From Helianthus annuus (Eukaryota; Streptophyta; Magnoliopsida; Asterales; Asteraceae), in contig NC_035436.2 of the NCBI RefSeq assembly GCF_002127325.2, positions 85,991,716 to 86,055,715 of the forward strand: 64,000 nt of DNA, in the 5' to 3' direction. This document shows, piece after piece, positions 1-10,599 of the stretch; position 1 is the stretch's first letter; every line of letters begins with the position of its first letter. The notes under the pieces are model-generated. The model was not told the DNA's origin and did not search any database. It worked only from the letters and a program-made list of their open reading frames with translations. The translations under genes were made by a program, and so were the position numbers.

Positions 1-1627
1 CACCCTCACCCTGAGGACTCGTATCATTATATTCCGTTAACTAAGTATGCACGTATAATTTATTCAATCCCATTCCCACCCTGGGAACCCCATGCCTTGG
101 CTGTGTGAACTCACCTTGGGTTGCTCGGCAGATACACAAAGAGAGAAAGAGAGTTCTTGAACTAACAGTGGTCAACCACGTCCTAACAGGGTTATTACAT
201 AAGTCAGGTTCGCATATAGCACGTATGTTGTATCACATAGGTTAACACGTTGCAAGCATGCAAGGATGGTAAACACGTACACGTATCAGCAATCCGATAA
301 GCAATCTAAGTATTCGGCCCAAACATAACCCGGCCCAAATAATATTCACCCAACCTATCAGCCCAATCAGATAAGTAGTCCAAATAGCATAGGTGTAAAC
401 AAGTCCAGTTATCCGGCCCAATTAGTTGGGCTCGTGCCAGTGTGCAAGTCCAATTATGTGTACGTGCATGGTCTCGACTCGCAACAGAGATTACGAGTCG
501 CAACAAGGGAGATCTCGACAGATGCATATCCTTCGAGACTAGGTGGTCTCGAGTCAGGTCTCGAGTCGCAACGGGGTTACGAGTCGTAACGGCTGGATAC
601 GAGTCGCAATAGATGGTCTCGGTTCATCCTGGTTTGGTTACGAGTCGCAATCTGACTCGCAACCATGATTGCGGCTTGTGCTGTTTGTGGTCTCGAGTGG
701 GGATACCGACTCGCAATCTGAGTCGCAACCAGACGTGTAACAGTTTTCCCTAACTTTATGCAATTCAGTTATACGTATCAATTATCATCAATAGTTTCCA
801 AAATCAAATCAATTAACAGTTTCTGTCTTATTCAATATCCGATCAAACATGCATAATCCACAAGTTCTTATCAAGAACCCTAACCGAAGCATACATGAAT
901 ACATCCTAACATATGAGCAAAAACCATAACAATTCATATAATCATATAGTTGAGATCATCAATTAATCCGATTAAATCAACACACACACATGGCCGGTTA
1001 ACACTGATATTAGACCGATTCAATTCCTACAACCTTTACATCATATCTATCAGTTCGAAAACCAAGCATAGCAAGAAACAATATTACACCGGTATTAACT
1101 TAATAACATGCAGTTCAATTCGGTTAAGCTTAGGCACGAAATCATGATCATCATTTAATCAAATAAGCATAAACAAAACACTAACCGGTCCAGATCAAAC
1201 AAGGGAAAGGAGTGACCCGATTGATGAACAATATCTTCGATCGGAGGAGTGGTGTTCGGCTGCTTTTGGTCCCGGTTCCGGTTGCGAGAGAAGGAGAGGA
1301 ATTGTGTGTGTGTTCTAGGTTGCCAAGATTGTAAAACTAAACCCTAATGAGGTGTGTATGCATATATACGTATATGCGTAATAGGGAAGTGGGCCGCAAC
1401 CCCCACTTGGGCTGCCATCTAATCGGATACGAGTGACACGGCCCAAAGGCTTGTGCGCTCAAGGAATGGTTGTGCGGTTTGGCCCGATTAGTATACGAAC
1501 ACATAAAACACTAAGCACATAATAACATTCAATAAATCACATAACATATCATGTATTCGTTCAAGTAGCATAGTTCACGTAAGCATATAACGTTACACAA
1601 GATAAGTCTAAAGTACGGGTTGTCACA
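1..1627 (-). repeat. 3' LTR of element A, truncated by window start
   Basis: This is the left LTR, which is the 3' LTR of a minus-strand element. It ends at 1627 with tgtcaca, matching the end of the complete copy at 7559. It carries the array of GAGTCGCAAC-type words (about 468-735), the TATA-like stretch near 1358-1378 and the telomere-like AAACCCTAA word near 1340. The two ORFs of 65-73 codons in it (306-527, 950-1147) recur exactly in the other LTR and are not genes. Confidence 0.95.
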
Positions 1628-1640
1628 TTATCCCCAACTA
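1628..1640 (-). promoter_or_regulatory. Polypurine tract of element A
   Basis: On the minus strand TTGGGGATAA directly precedes the LTR terminus TGTGACA. This is the position and composition expected of the plus-strand DNA primer. A second G-rich block followed by TGTGACAC lies about 100 bases away (1724-1740), as in all gypsy elements here. Confidence 0.8.
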
Positions 1641-1703
1641 ATTGGAAATTTCGTCCCGAAATTTGGTATGCACTCACTGAGGAAGCTAAGTAAGTTCAAT
1701 CGT

Positions 1704-3575
1704 TCACTGGTTTTCCTGGGGTGTCACATCCTCCCCCCGTTGATCTGGAATTTCGTCCCGAAATTCCGAAGTAGTAGCTTCAGCCTCAGTAGTGGTTGTA
1801 TTGGTTTCGAATAACTGGGGTACTTTTCTGTCATCCTGTCTTCGCGTTCCCAGGTGTACTCTGGGCCACGTTGGAGTTCCAACGAACTCGAACAAGAGGG
1901 ATTCTCTTGTGTTTGAGGTCCTTCACGTCCCGGTCCGTGATTTCAACTGGTTTCCCGACGAACTGCAACCGCTCGTCGATAGTTCGATACCTGAAAGACA
2001 TTGTGAACTGCCCCGAGTTCAGCTGGTAGGTTCAATCTATAGGCTATCCTGCCTGTACGTTCTATGATCCCGAATGGTCCCCGACCTGATATTCCAATGG
2101 CTTTCTACGCTTGTCCGCGTAGGCTTTCTGACGGTCGCGTGCTGCCGCCAGGCGTTGTCGTATCTGTGCAATCTTTTTCCGTGGCGTCCATAAAATCTCT
2201 GGACCCGTAATCTGACTATCCCCCACCTCTGCCCAACAAAGAGGTGACCGGCATTTACGCCCGTACAATGCCTCGAATGGAGCGGCTTGTATGCTACTGT
2301 GCTCATGTTTAATCGTGAGTCGAATGGTTTGTGCATTGCTTGCCAAAGTTCTGACGTGAATCGTGCTTCGCGCTCCGAAATGATGGACGTGGGCACCCCG
2401 TGCCTCGAAACAACTTCTTTAGGATAAGCGTCTGCGAGAGTGGAGAACTTGTCCGTTTTCCTCTATCGGTAGGAAGTGTGCAGACTTGGTGAGTCGATCA
2501 ACTATGACCCATATTGTATCGTCCCCACGCTGGGATCTAGGTAGGCCTGTAACGAAGTCCATGGAAATTTCTTCCCATTTCCACTGAGGTATCTTAGGCT
2601 GCTGAAGTAGACCAGCTGGTTTCTGATATTCAACCTTGACTCTCGCACAGGTTAAGCATTTTCCAACGTACGTAGCGATGTGAGCCTTCATACTAGGCCA
2701 CCAATAAGTAGTGCTGATGTCGTAGTACGTTCTATCCGACCCTGGATGTACTGAGTGGTAAGACTTGTGAGCTTCATCCATCACAAGTTCGCGTAGACCG
2801 CCATAAAGTGGGACCCAAATACGCCCCGTTACATAGTAGGCGCCGTCTTCCTTTTGTTCCATTTGTTGTCGTGAGTCGCGTAAGGCTTCCGCCTTGACGT
2901 TCTCGGGTTTCAGTGCTTCTATCTGAGCAGTTCGTACCTGTGCTGGCAGGCTAGACTGAATAGTAAGCTGTAGCGCTCGCACGCGCTGAGGTAGAGTGTC
3001 CTTCCGACTGAGGGCGTCCGCCACAACTTTGGCCTTGCCTGGATGGTACTTGATGGCGCATTCGTAGTCGCTAAGTAGTTCAACCCATCGTCATTGACGC
3101 ATGTTCAAATCCTTCTGCCTAAGGATATGCTCGAGACTCCTGTGATCGGTGTAAATCGTGCACCTGGTACCGTACAGGTAGTGTCGCCATATCTTAAGCG
3201 CGAAAACAACAGCTCCCAGTTCTAAATCGTGCGTCGTGTAGTTGCGTTCATGAATCTTAAGTTGACGTGAAGCGAAAGCGATAACCTTGTCGAGCTGAAA
3301 AGCAGTCTCCTGGGGCTCTCCCAGCAATAGGTGACACCCTTCTGTGTCAGTAGCGTAAGTGGCTGAGCAATCTTCGAGAAACCCTTGGTAAACCGTCTGT
3401 AGTTCGTGGTGCAGGCCAGTTTCTGGTTGAGTCTACCTTGGATGGACCGACACGGGTCCCATCCTTGTTCACTACGTGGCCTAAGAAGTGGACTTCACGA
3501 ATACTATGACGAACTTGTCTAAGTAGGGTTTGCACACCCTGTTCATAAGGTCCTTAAATACGGCAGGAGCGTTCG
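1704..3575 (-). pseudogene. Degraded pol of element A (RT remnant, RNase H, integrase, chromodomain)
   Basis: Homology runs from the RT NAPAVF segment (near 3575) through an RT tail with [10 protein letters not shown] (3347-3535), RNase H with TDHRSLEHI (3091-3327), the integrase zinc region and core start with [12 protein letters not shown] (2419-3024), the integrase middle (2037-2396 in two frames) and a tail ending [17 protein letters not shown] (1704-1895). The RT segment that should carry the FIDDIL catalytic aspartates is deleted: VIVF is followed almost at once by the REVHF region. There are at least four frame breaks. The tail matches that of element F most closely, so A and F look like one subfamily. 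It cannot make active enzymes. Confidence 0.9.
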
Positions 3576-3705
3576 AATAATATCAAACCATCCATCATAT
3601 CAAACATAAAGTATAGTAATTAAAATAGTCCATAAAACCCAGTACGATTCATATTCAAACCAAACTTTGTTTGAGTAACAGAGACATAATAAAGGAAATC
3701 CCAAA
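3576..3705. repeat. LTR-derived filler between gag and RT in element A
   Basis: Where protease and the RT N-terminal half should be, the sequence aligns with the beginning of a gypsy LTR, best with F near 59425-59520. Shared words include catatcaaacat, cataaaaccca, acgatt and ttcaaaccaaactttgttt. The filler keeps the LTR's plus-strand orientation. Gag coding runs into it and stops at once (3719-3721). It looks like a recombination or template-switch scar. Confidence 0.75.
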
Positions 3706-3718
3706 ACGAGTTATAAGT

Positions 3719-5011
3719 TCAAACAGCGTCTCCTTGCCCTAGCATGAAAGCTCGACCCCTTGCCTCGTTGCCATTGTTGTTGTTGTTGTTCCCATTGCCC
3801 TGGTTATTGTTGTTGTTCTGATTCTGGTTCAACTGTGGGCAATCGCGCTTGTAATGACCTTCTGCCCCACACTGGAAACATCCCCGATTTCCGCGCTGTG
3901 GCTGTTGCTGCTGTGGGTTCTGAGGAGCTGGTGGTGGAAGTTGCTGATTCTGGTTTGCAGGTCGTGAGCTCCTGCAATCTTTGGCTTCGTGCCCTATCTT
4001 GAAACATCTCTGGCATCGTTCCTTGCGACACCTTCCACTATGGTGCTTGTTACACTTGTTACATAGTGGGTGTACTCCCCTGTATCCACCCTGCTCCTGA
4101 CTGCCAGATGATTGCTGACTCGGGTTCTGGTAGTCGTTCGTTCTGCGCTGCTGTGCTTGAGACTGATCGGAATCCCCATCCCATTTCCGTTTATTGTCGC
4201 TGGGTGTAGCAGTAGTAGCAGCTGAAGTGACTGTAGCAGTAGCATTGACACGCTTAGGCAGTTTATTCTGATCCACTGCCTGGTCGGTGATGCGATGAGC
4301 GAGGCGTTGGATTTCCTGGATGTTTTCGAGGTTTGCCGAAGTCACGTGGCTCTGAATCTCTGGCGCCAAACCCTTGAGATACAACTCAATGCGCTTGTAT
4401 GGAGGGTCCACCATAGTAGGACACAGAACTGCCAGCTCGTTTGACCGTTTCGTATACGCTTCGATCTCTGACCCAATCATTTTCAGATTATACAGCTCGT
4501 CTTCCAGCTTGTGAATGTCTTCACGCGTGCAATACTCACGCTTGATGAGTTCCTTAAAATCGTTCCATGGGGTGGCGTTAGCAGCTGCCAACCCTAAGAT
4601 TTGAACTTGGGCGTTCCACCAAGTCAATGCTATTCCCTCCAAGGTGCCGGTGGCAAACTTGACCTTGCGAGCCTCAGGGCACTCGCACATTTCGAATACG
4701 GATTCTAGCTTCTCAAACCAGTGGAGGAGTCCCACTGCCCCCTCTGTGCCGCTGTAGGTGTTTGGACGACAGTCCATGAAATTCTTAAAGGTGCAAACTT
4801 GCTGCGCTGGTTGACCTATTGTGTATGAATAGGGCAAAGTTTAAATACAAGGGCTAGCTTAGGAATGTAGGATCTAAAGATCCTAGTGTAAGTTATGTCT
4901 ATAGGGTATACTACCTGCTTGAGCAGCTGCAAGTGCCGCAGCAACTTGAGCTTGAACGAGAGCCTCTAGCTGGGCTTGAGTCATGTTGATTCGTCCAGAC
5001 ATGATCTTCAT
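3719..5011 (-). CDS. Gag of element A, two exons predicted
   Basis: Gag forms the virus-like particle and binds RNA. Exon 2 (4815-3719) encodes the retrotransposon gag domain (FKNFMDCRP start, TLEGIALTWWNAQ, KLEDELYNLKMIGSE) then two CCHC knuckles, CxxCFKIGHEAKDC and CFQCGAEGHYKRDC, separated by Q/P-rich linkers, and an N-rich tail. It stops after GQGDAV, exactly where homology to D is lost. The open frame has no ATG at its 5' edge (it opens with TTG inside the intron). The likely start is an ATG at 5011 or 5002 in exon 1 (5011-4915, MSGRINMTQAQ...), joined over a 99-base intron (4914-4816, GTAGTA...AATAG) that has an in-frame TAG. The same split occurs in D. Splicing is inferred. Confidence 0.78.
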
Positions 5012-5294
5012 GGTAAAAGTAACGTAAATAAGAGTGGTTCGCGAGTAGGGCGATGACAGAAAAGTGTAAGCACGTAGGTGTTCTCATGTAATCAAAGCAT
5101 GTGTATCTAAGCGTAATGCGAGCAAAGTTCTAAGCAGTTCTAGCAAACAGGCAATAAACATAAACCTTATTACCTAGGATGTCGAGTCTTGCACGTGGAG
5201 CGAAGCGTCGTTGTGGATCGTTGAGAGCACTGTTCTGGTTATAGTCTGGTTTTAATAAAAACGTTTTCCCATATTAAAACCTAGTTCTCTATAA

Positions 5295-5312
5295 CCAATG
5301 GCTCTGATACCA
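5295..5312 (-). promoter_or_regulatory. Primer-binding site of element A (initiator tRNA-Met)
   Basis: On the minus strand TGGTATCAGAGCCATTGG begins three bases after the 5' LTR ends. TGGTATCAGAGC is the standard plant initiator-Met PBS and would prime minus-strand DNA synthesis. Confidence 0.95.
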
Positions 5313-5548
5313 ATCTGTCACACCCCCAAAATCCACACGCGGAGTATCACCGCTTGGAGGCGTGACATGACCAGGATCCTAACCACCAATCATATTGAAC
5401 GTATAAAGTAGTTAAGTATAGCGGAAGCATTTAAGTAACCCAAACAATAGTATGTATGATTTAACATAAGTGTTGAAACATCATTCACGATCCTTTGCCC
5501 ACAACGACCTGCTCCTCCCTGTGCAAGCTCCATAATGTACCTAAGGTC

Positions 5549-6046
5549 CTGCAAGGCATGCAGCAGAGAGTCAACAACTAGTTGAGCGAGTTCACAGAAA
5601 GTAAGTTCAGTAATAGAATAGTATAGCAAGCATTTCGTTCGTTCATCAAATCATGCATCGTATTAGTTCGTTCATTGTTCATGTATAGCATTGGTTCGTA
5701 TCGCGGGCCATTTCGGCATGTATGCGAAGATTGGGGAAAGTTCTCAAGTATTCTAGACTATGTATATTTGTATCGCGGCCACCCTGGCATGTGTGCGAAG
5801 TTTTAGTATATAGTCCGCGGCCTTTCCAAGGCATGTGTGCGAAGATCAGTCATAATATCGCGGCCAACCCCTGGCGTGTATGCGAAGATCAGTTCAATTG
5901 GTATACTAGTCTAGCCGTATCTTATCATTCACCACCCTCACCCTGAGGACTCGTATCATTATATTCCGTTAACTAAGTATGCACGTATAATTTATTCAAT
6001 CCCATTCCCACCCTGGGAACCCCATGCCTTGGCTGTGTGAACTCAC
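5549..6046 (-). other. Predicted leader intron in LTR A
   Basis: On the minus strand CCCAAG|GTGAGTTCAC (donor, intron base 1 at 6046) and CCTTGCAG|GACC (acceptor, last base 5549) bound a 498-base segment. The donor fits the plant MAG|GTRAGT consensus. Both blocks recur in LTRs B, D, E, F and the solo LTR at 22177, while the sequence between them diverges strongly. It contains the four hairpins at 5701-5890 plus CCTC-ACCCT-GAGG and TTCCC-ACCCT-GGGAA stems. Splicing is inferred, not observed. Confidence 0.5.
5701..5890. repeat. Four tandem hairpin repeats in LTR A
   Basis: Four degenerate units of the type TCGCGGCC...GGCatgtgtGCGAAG start at about 5701, 5772, 5815 and 5858. Each can pair TCGC with GCGA outside and GCCn with nGGC inside. 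The inner stem changes from copy to copy while staying paired (GCCA/TGGC, GCCTT/AAGGC, GCCA/TGGC). Element F has four equivalent units at about 59772, 59848, 59891 and 59932. Confidence 0.75.
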
Positions 6047-6399
6047 CTTGGGTTGCTCGGCAGATACACAAAGAGAGAAAGAGAGTTCTTGAACTAACAG
6101 TGGTCAACCACGTCCTAACAGGGTTATTACATAAGTCAGGTTCGCATATAGCACGTATGTTGTATCACATAGGTTAACACGTTGCAAGCATGCAAGGATG
6201 GTAAACACGTACACGTATCAGCAATCCGATAAGCAATCTAAGTATTCGGCCCAAACATAACCCGGCCCAAATAATATTCACCCAACCTATCAGCCCAATC
6301 AGATAAGTAGTCCAAATAGCATAGGTGTAAACAAGTCCAGTTATCCGGCCCAATTAGTTGGGCTCGTGCCAGTGTGCAAGTCCAATTATGTGTACGTGC

Positions 6400-6667
6400 A
6401 TGGTCTCGACTCGCAACAGAGATTACGAGTCGCAACAAGGGAGATCTCGACAGATGCATATCCTTCGAGACTAGGTGGTCTCGAGTCAGGTCTCGAGTCG
6501 CAACGGGGTTACGAGTCGTAACGGCTGGATACGAGTCGCAATAGATGGTCTCGGTTCATCCTGGTTTGGTTACGAGTCGCAATCTGACTCGCAACCATGA
6601 TTGCGGCTTGTGCTGTTTGTGGTCTCGAGTGGGGATACCGACTCGCAATCTGAGTCGCAACCAGACG
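6400..6667. repeat. CpG-rich word array in LTR A
   Basis: About ten copies of a degenerate word, GAGTCGCAAC or its complement, are interleaved with GGTCTCGAG. The array is downstream of the TATA-like stretch, so it is probably transcribed. The copy in the other LTR is at about 468-735. Related arrays occur in LTRs B, D, F and the solo LTR at 22177. Confidence 0.8.
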
Positions 6668-7289
6668 TGTAACAGTTTTCCCTAACTTTATGCAATTCAG
6701 TTATACGTATCAATTATCATCAATAGTTTCCAAAATCAAATCAATTAACAGTTTCTGTCTTATTCAATATCCGATCAAACATGCATAATCCACAAGTTCT
6801 TATCAAGAACCCTAACCGAAGCATACATGAATACATCCTAACATATGAGCAAAAACCATAACAATTCATATAATCATATAGTTGAGATCATCAATTAATC
6901 CGATTAAATCAACACACACACATGGCCGGTTAACACTGATATTAGACCGATTCAATTCCTACAACCTTTACATCATATCTATCAGTTCGAAAACCAAGCA
7001 TAGCAAGAAACAATATTACACCGGTATTAACTTAATAACATGCAGTTCAATTCGGTTAAGCTTAGGCACGAAATCATGATCATCATTTAATCAAATAAGC
7101 ATAAACAAAACACTAACCGGTCCAGATCAAACAAGGGAAAGGAGTGACCCGATTGATGAACAATATCTTCGATCGGAGGAGTGGTGTTCGGCTGCTTTTG
7201 GTCCCGGTTCCGGTTGCGAGAGAAGGAGAGGAATTGTGTGTGTGTTCTAGGTTGCCAAGATTGTAAAACTAAACCCTAATGAGGTGTGT

Positions 7290-7310
7290 ATGCATATATA
7301 CGTATATGCG
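7290..7310 (-). promoter_or_regulatory. TATA-like region of LTR A
   Basis: An AT-rich alternating stretch (CGTATATATGC on the minus strand) lies about 250 bases into the LTR, just upstream of a pyrimidine-rich stretch with CTCTCC and ACACACAC runs. This fits an RNA polymerase II start region. Confidence 0.5.
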
Positions 7311-7559
7311 TAATAGGGAAGTGGGCCGCAACCCCCACTTGGGCTGCCATCTGATCGGATACGAGTGACACGGCCCAAAGGCTTGTGCGCTCAAGGAATG
7401 GTTGTGCGGTTTGGCCCGATTAGTATACGAACACATAAAACACTAAGCACATAATAACATTCAATAAATCACATAACATATCATGTATTCGTTCAAGTAG
7501 CATAGTTCACGTAAGCATATAACGTTACACAAGATAAGTCTAAAGTACGGGTTGTCACA

Positions 7560-8614
7560 CATGTGCATTGCACATGACAATTTTTAACTGAGATTTCTAA
7601 CCAGGTTTGGTCTAAAGGACAAAACGTGCAAGATTTTGAAAGGTTAAGTACACCGCTTCTAACTTTTGGCCAAAAGGACAGCGCCTGCAATTTGATGTAA
7701 ACATAAAGGACAAAACTTGTAATTTACTTAAGTGCTTATAATAGAGACGGGTGTACAACTACATATCGTACTATGAATGATTAACCATTAAATTTTTTCC
7801 TTATCAGTTTTAATTTTGTATGTCTCTAAATATGTTCTGCTAGCATAATGACATATAAACAAATATATATACAAATCAAACGTTTAAAGGGCTTACATGT
7901 AAATCTTGATCGTAACTGTTTGGTTTTAAATTGAATTCATAATAATGACTATTGGGGGTCCCGAGTTGAATGATGACTCAGTGACTATATTTCTCTGCTA
8001 CGATTTTTAGTTTAAAACTAAAGTGAGTATTACTTCTGATCAGACATATCTAATACTTATAATAAATGATTACTTGGCCAAGTGGAAGAATGTTAGGTTA
8101 AATATAATTTATTATATTTAATAAATGACCATTATAATCATTTATATAATATTGGATCAGGATATTAAATTATACCTTATTATAAATATTAGTTGATAAT
8201 TGTCGATAGAAGATATTACCCTTATTAACTAATAAAGAGTTCCATTTGGGTGTATTTAAGGAGATTATTAGGGAGATTAAAGGGTTAAACTCTTCACATA
8301 ACATAACATAATTCGTCCCTCCCTCTCACCAAAAACCAACGAGTTCATCACTTCAAGAACTCATAATTTTCATCAGTCATATACACCTTAAGCGGGAACC
8401 ATATCAAGCTGACTCTTATATCAACCTCGATGTGTGCATCAATAACTGTATTTTCTGTTACCTGAATGTTGTAGGTACACACTTTACATGTTTACTATTA
8501 TGTACTTACAGAACTGATCAACACAATTCCCATAACATAACACATTTTATTTTATTTTATTACAGTTCTCAGTTCATATATCATTAACAGAAAGATTATT
8601 GACTTGGTTACTAT
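7560..8614. other. Noncoding spacer right of element A
   Basis: AT-rich sequence without a credible coding region. A stretch from about 8088 (TGTTAGGTTAAATATAA) to about 8520 has an LTR-like look (a possible TATA-type GTATTTAAGG near 8252 and a pyrimidine-rich stretch after it), but I cannot find ends with a target duplication, so I leave it unclassified. Confidence 0.4.
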
Positions 8615-8881
8615 CAGGGCCAGCTTAAAATTTTTTAAACTTATCTAGGCCTAAAGCGAATAGTAAATTGGGGCCCTTTTTGTAAACGAAAAAAATTGCT
8701 ATGAATCCTATTATTCATATATCATTTTTGTATACGCATAATTATAGATCATAAACCTCAATGTTAACAATCTCAAAACCAAAATTACCAACATATAATA
8801 TATTTTCTTAGAATTTGAGGCCCTAAGAAAATGGAGGCCTAAAGCTCATGCTTTATTTCACTCTCCCTTAAGCCGACCCTA
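8615..8881. mobile_element. hAT-type MITE, 267 bp
   Basis: The ends are inverted repeats: CAGGGCCAGCTTAA at the left and, read inward from the right, TAGGGTCGGCTTAA. The flanks are a perfect 8-bp duplication GTTACTAT (8607-8614 and 8882-8889). Eight-base duplications and CAGGG-type termini are the hAT signature. It has no coding capacity and would need transposase from elsewhere. The last base is A where hAT ends usually have G. Confidence 0.88.
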
Positions 8882-10365
8882 GTTACTATGCCAAGTCTAA
8901 TCCTATAAACATAGCTCTGCTTCATTTTAAAAGAACACAAACAAAAATCCTATATGGTGTGATCTCGGCTTTTAACTTAACCATTACAATCATTACATTC
9001 TTAAGAAACATCCGATAAGTCTATTTTAAGAAAATTACGTCACACGTGAAAGGTCAAATTCCATCTTGCATTCTTGTTATATCCGACTACAACAACTCTA
9101 TTATATCTGGTAATCCCACAACTATCGACCAACCATCTTTTTGTATCTTTGAAAACATAACTAAGGACACAAAGTTGTCCTTTCAAACGTACCAATAAAT
9201 CTATGTGAATTGTCTTATACTGTGTTAACATTTGAACATGTCACATCTTGGATTCAATGACAATATATTATTAGTAATAAAACAAAATTTTGGAGAAGTC
9301 ACAGTGGTCAATTGTTGGGCCGTCCTCTAGTGGTTAGCATGCCTTCCAAAAACCAACAGTCCTCATTGTCATTTGTAAGGATAAATTGACTACAATCTTG
9401 ATAGCCAATTTTTAATTCAAGGTTGATTACATAAAAAAACACACACACACACACAAAAACAAGTAATTTTGTTTTTGGTTTTAAAAATTGAATTTTAAAA
9501 CGAAAAGTGTCTTTATGGTCACATTATTTTAAAACAAAAAGTGTCTTGACACGAATCGAAACACAAACTAAGCACGACATGTAGAAAAACATGTTTTGGG
9601 TCAGTCGACCCGTTCTATTTTCTAAAATAGATTAACCCAAGCACTACATGTTTAGAATATTGGTCAACCAAAACACAACTTGGTAAAAAGTGAGTTGACT
9701 TATTAATCCGTTTAAAAGTATTTAAAGAAGGTAATATTTTGATTTTTAAGATGAAAAATATTAAATTTCAAAGTTAGATATATTTATACCTATAATTTTT
9801 CATACAACCTTTAACTTTTAACAGTGAAATTAATTTCTAGTTTGATCATTTTTATATGCGCTTCACTTCCAACAATAATATTGTATTTGTTTTGATCTTG
9901 AGTTAAATATATAAAGTCAAGTTTGTTAATTGGGAATAAGAAATAAAGGCGCAAAAAACAAATAAAATAACACAAATTACCAATAGATTTCATATGAATA
10001 GGAGCAATTAGTTGTTTAAATTATTATTATGTCGTTAGCCATTACTCATATTCGTAAATAAACATAATATGGGTCGACCTCAAACACGACTTGAACACGA
10101 CACGAATATAAGTTGGTTCGACCTGACATGATACAAATTGATATGCGAGTCGGGTTAGGGTTGAAGAATTCAACTTGCTAATCTGCCAACTCGACATGAT
10201 TTACACCACTGTCTAAACCTCATGAGAAGGAACGCTATTTTACACGCCTTCATACCGGTAAGCAAAAATCCATTTGTTTTTTTTATAACATGATTCAGGT
10301 CCTTAGTATTTTGATAGAAAGTTGGTTATAATAGATAACTAAAAGTGGGAACACATACTTCTATA
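8882..10365. other. Noncoding spacer
   Basis: AT-rich DNA with a short CA microsatellite near 9436-9460 and scattered phrases such as gacacgaat, aacacgac and gggtcgacc (9540-9620, 10070-10200). These resemble decayed DNA-transposon interiors, but I cannot define ends. No credible ORF. Confidence 0.4.
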
Positions 10366-10599
10366 TAGGGATGAGCAAATGGCACGGGTTACCGGTACCA
10401 AATTTTCTAAACCAAAATATTTTTGGTACCGAATTGACATTTTCAGTACCGGTCTGGTGCGCTGGTCTAGTATGGTACTGGTTTTTACCTTCAAAAACCG
10501 GTATTGTACTAGTACCGAACTGTACCATTCTGGGTATTTTCGGTACCGGTACCCGTTTTTGAGGATTTTTAGTGTTGTTTGGTACCGAACTCATCCCTA
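10366..10599. mobile_element. Probable hAT-type MITE, 234 bp
   Basis: Inverted termini TAGGGATGAG and CTCATCCCTA enclose a GGTACCGGTACC-rich interior of short near-palindromic words. The flanking octamers CTTCTATA and ATTATATA agree at six of eight positions, consistent with an aged 8-bp target duplication. The small ORFs on both strands here are by-products of the palindromic sequence. Confidence 0.7.

Larger units (their letters stand above)
1..7559 (-). mobile_element. Ty3/gypsy chromovirus-type element A, defective, left end outside window
   Basis: A minus-strand LTR retrotransposon: LTR (left, partial), degraded pol, gag, primer-binding site, LTR (right, complete). Bases 1-1627 match 5933-7559 at a constant offset of 5932, and by eye I find one substitution (1421 A against 7353 G), so the insertion is very recent. 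Pol is heavily damaged: protease and the RT fingers are gone, the RT catalytic segment is deleted and several frames are broken. Since reverse transcription makes the two LTRs identical at insertion, most of this damage probably predates the insertion, which implies the element was moved by enzymes of a relative. The right flank is 7560 onward; the left target-site duplication is outside the window. Confidence 0.93.
5316..7559 (-). repeat. 5' LTR of element A (2,244 bp)
   Basis: The complete LTR starts with tgtcacaccc and ends with gttgtcaca on the plus strand, so it reads TGTGACAAC...GGGTGTGACA in the element's sense. In sense order it holds U3 (7559 to about 7310), a TATA-like stretch, a pyrimidine-rich start region with a TAGGGTTT word (7271-7280), the CpG word array, a splice-donor-like block at 6046, hairpin repeats and an acceptor-like block at 5549. 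Confidence 0.95.

Noticed and set aside
306..527. Short ORFs in LTRs (306-527, 950-1147, 6238-6459, 41665-41865, 48170-48355 and others)
   Set aside because: They sit inside LTRs, repeat exactly with the LTR copies, overlap word arrays or predicted introns, and have no domain.
9315..9350. tRNA-like or SINE head (CCGTCCTCTAGTGGTTAGCATGCC)
   Set aside because: It resembles an A-box region, but there is no B box, no cloverleaf and no poly-A end nearby.
9436..9460. CA microsatellite
   Set aside because: Ordinary short simple repeat, not informative.
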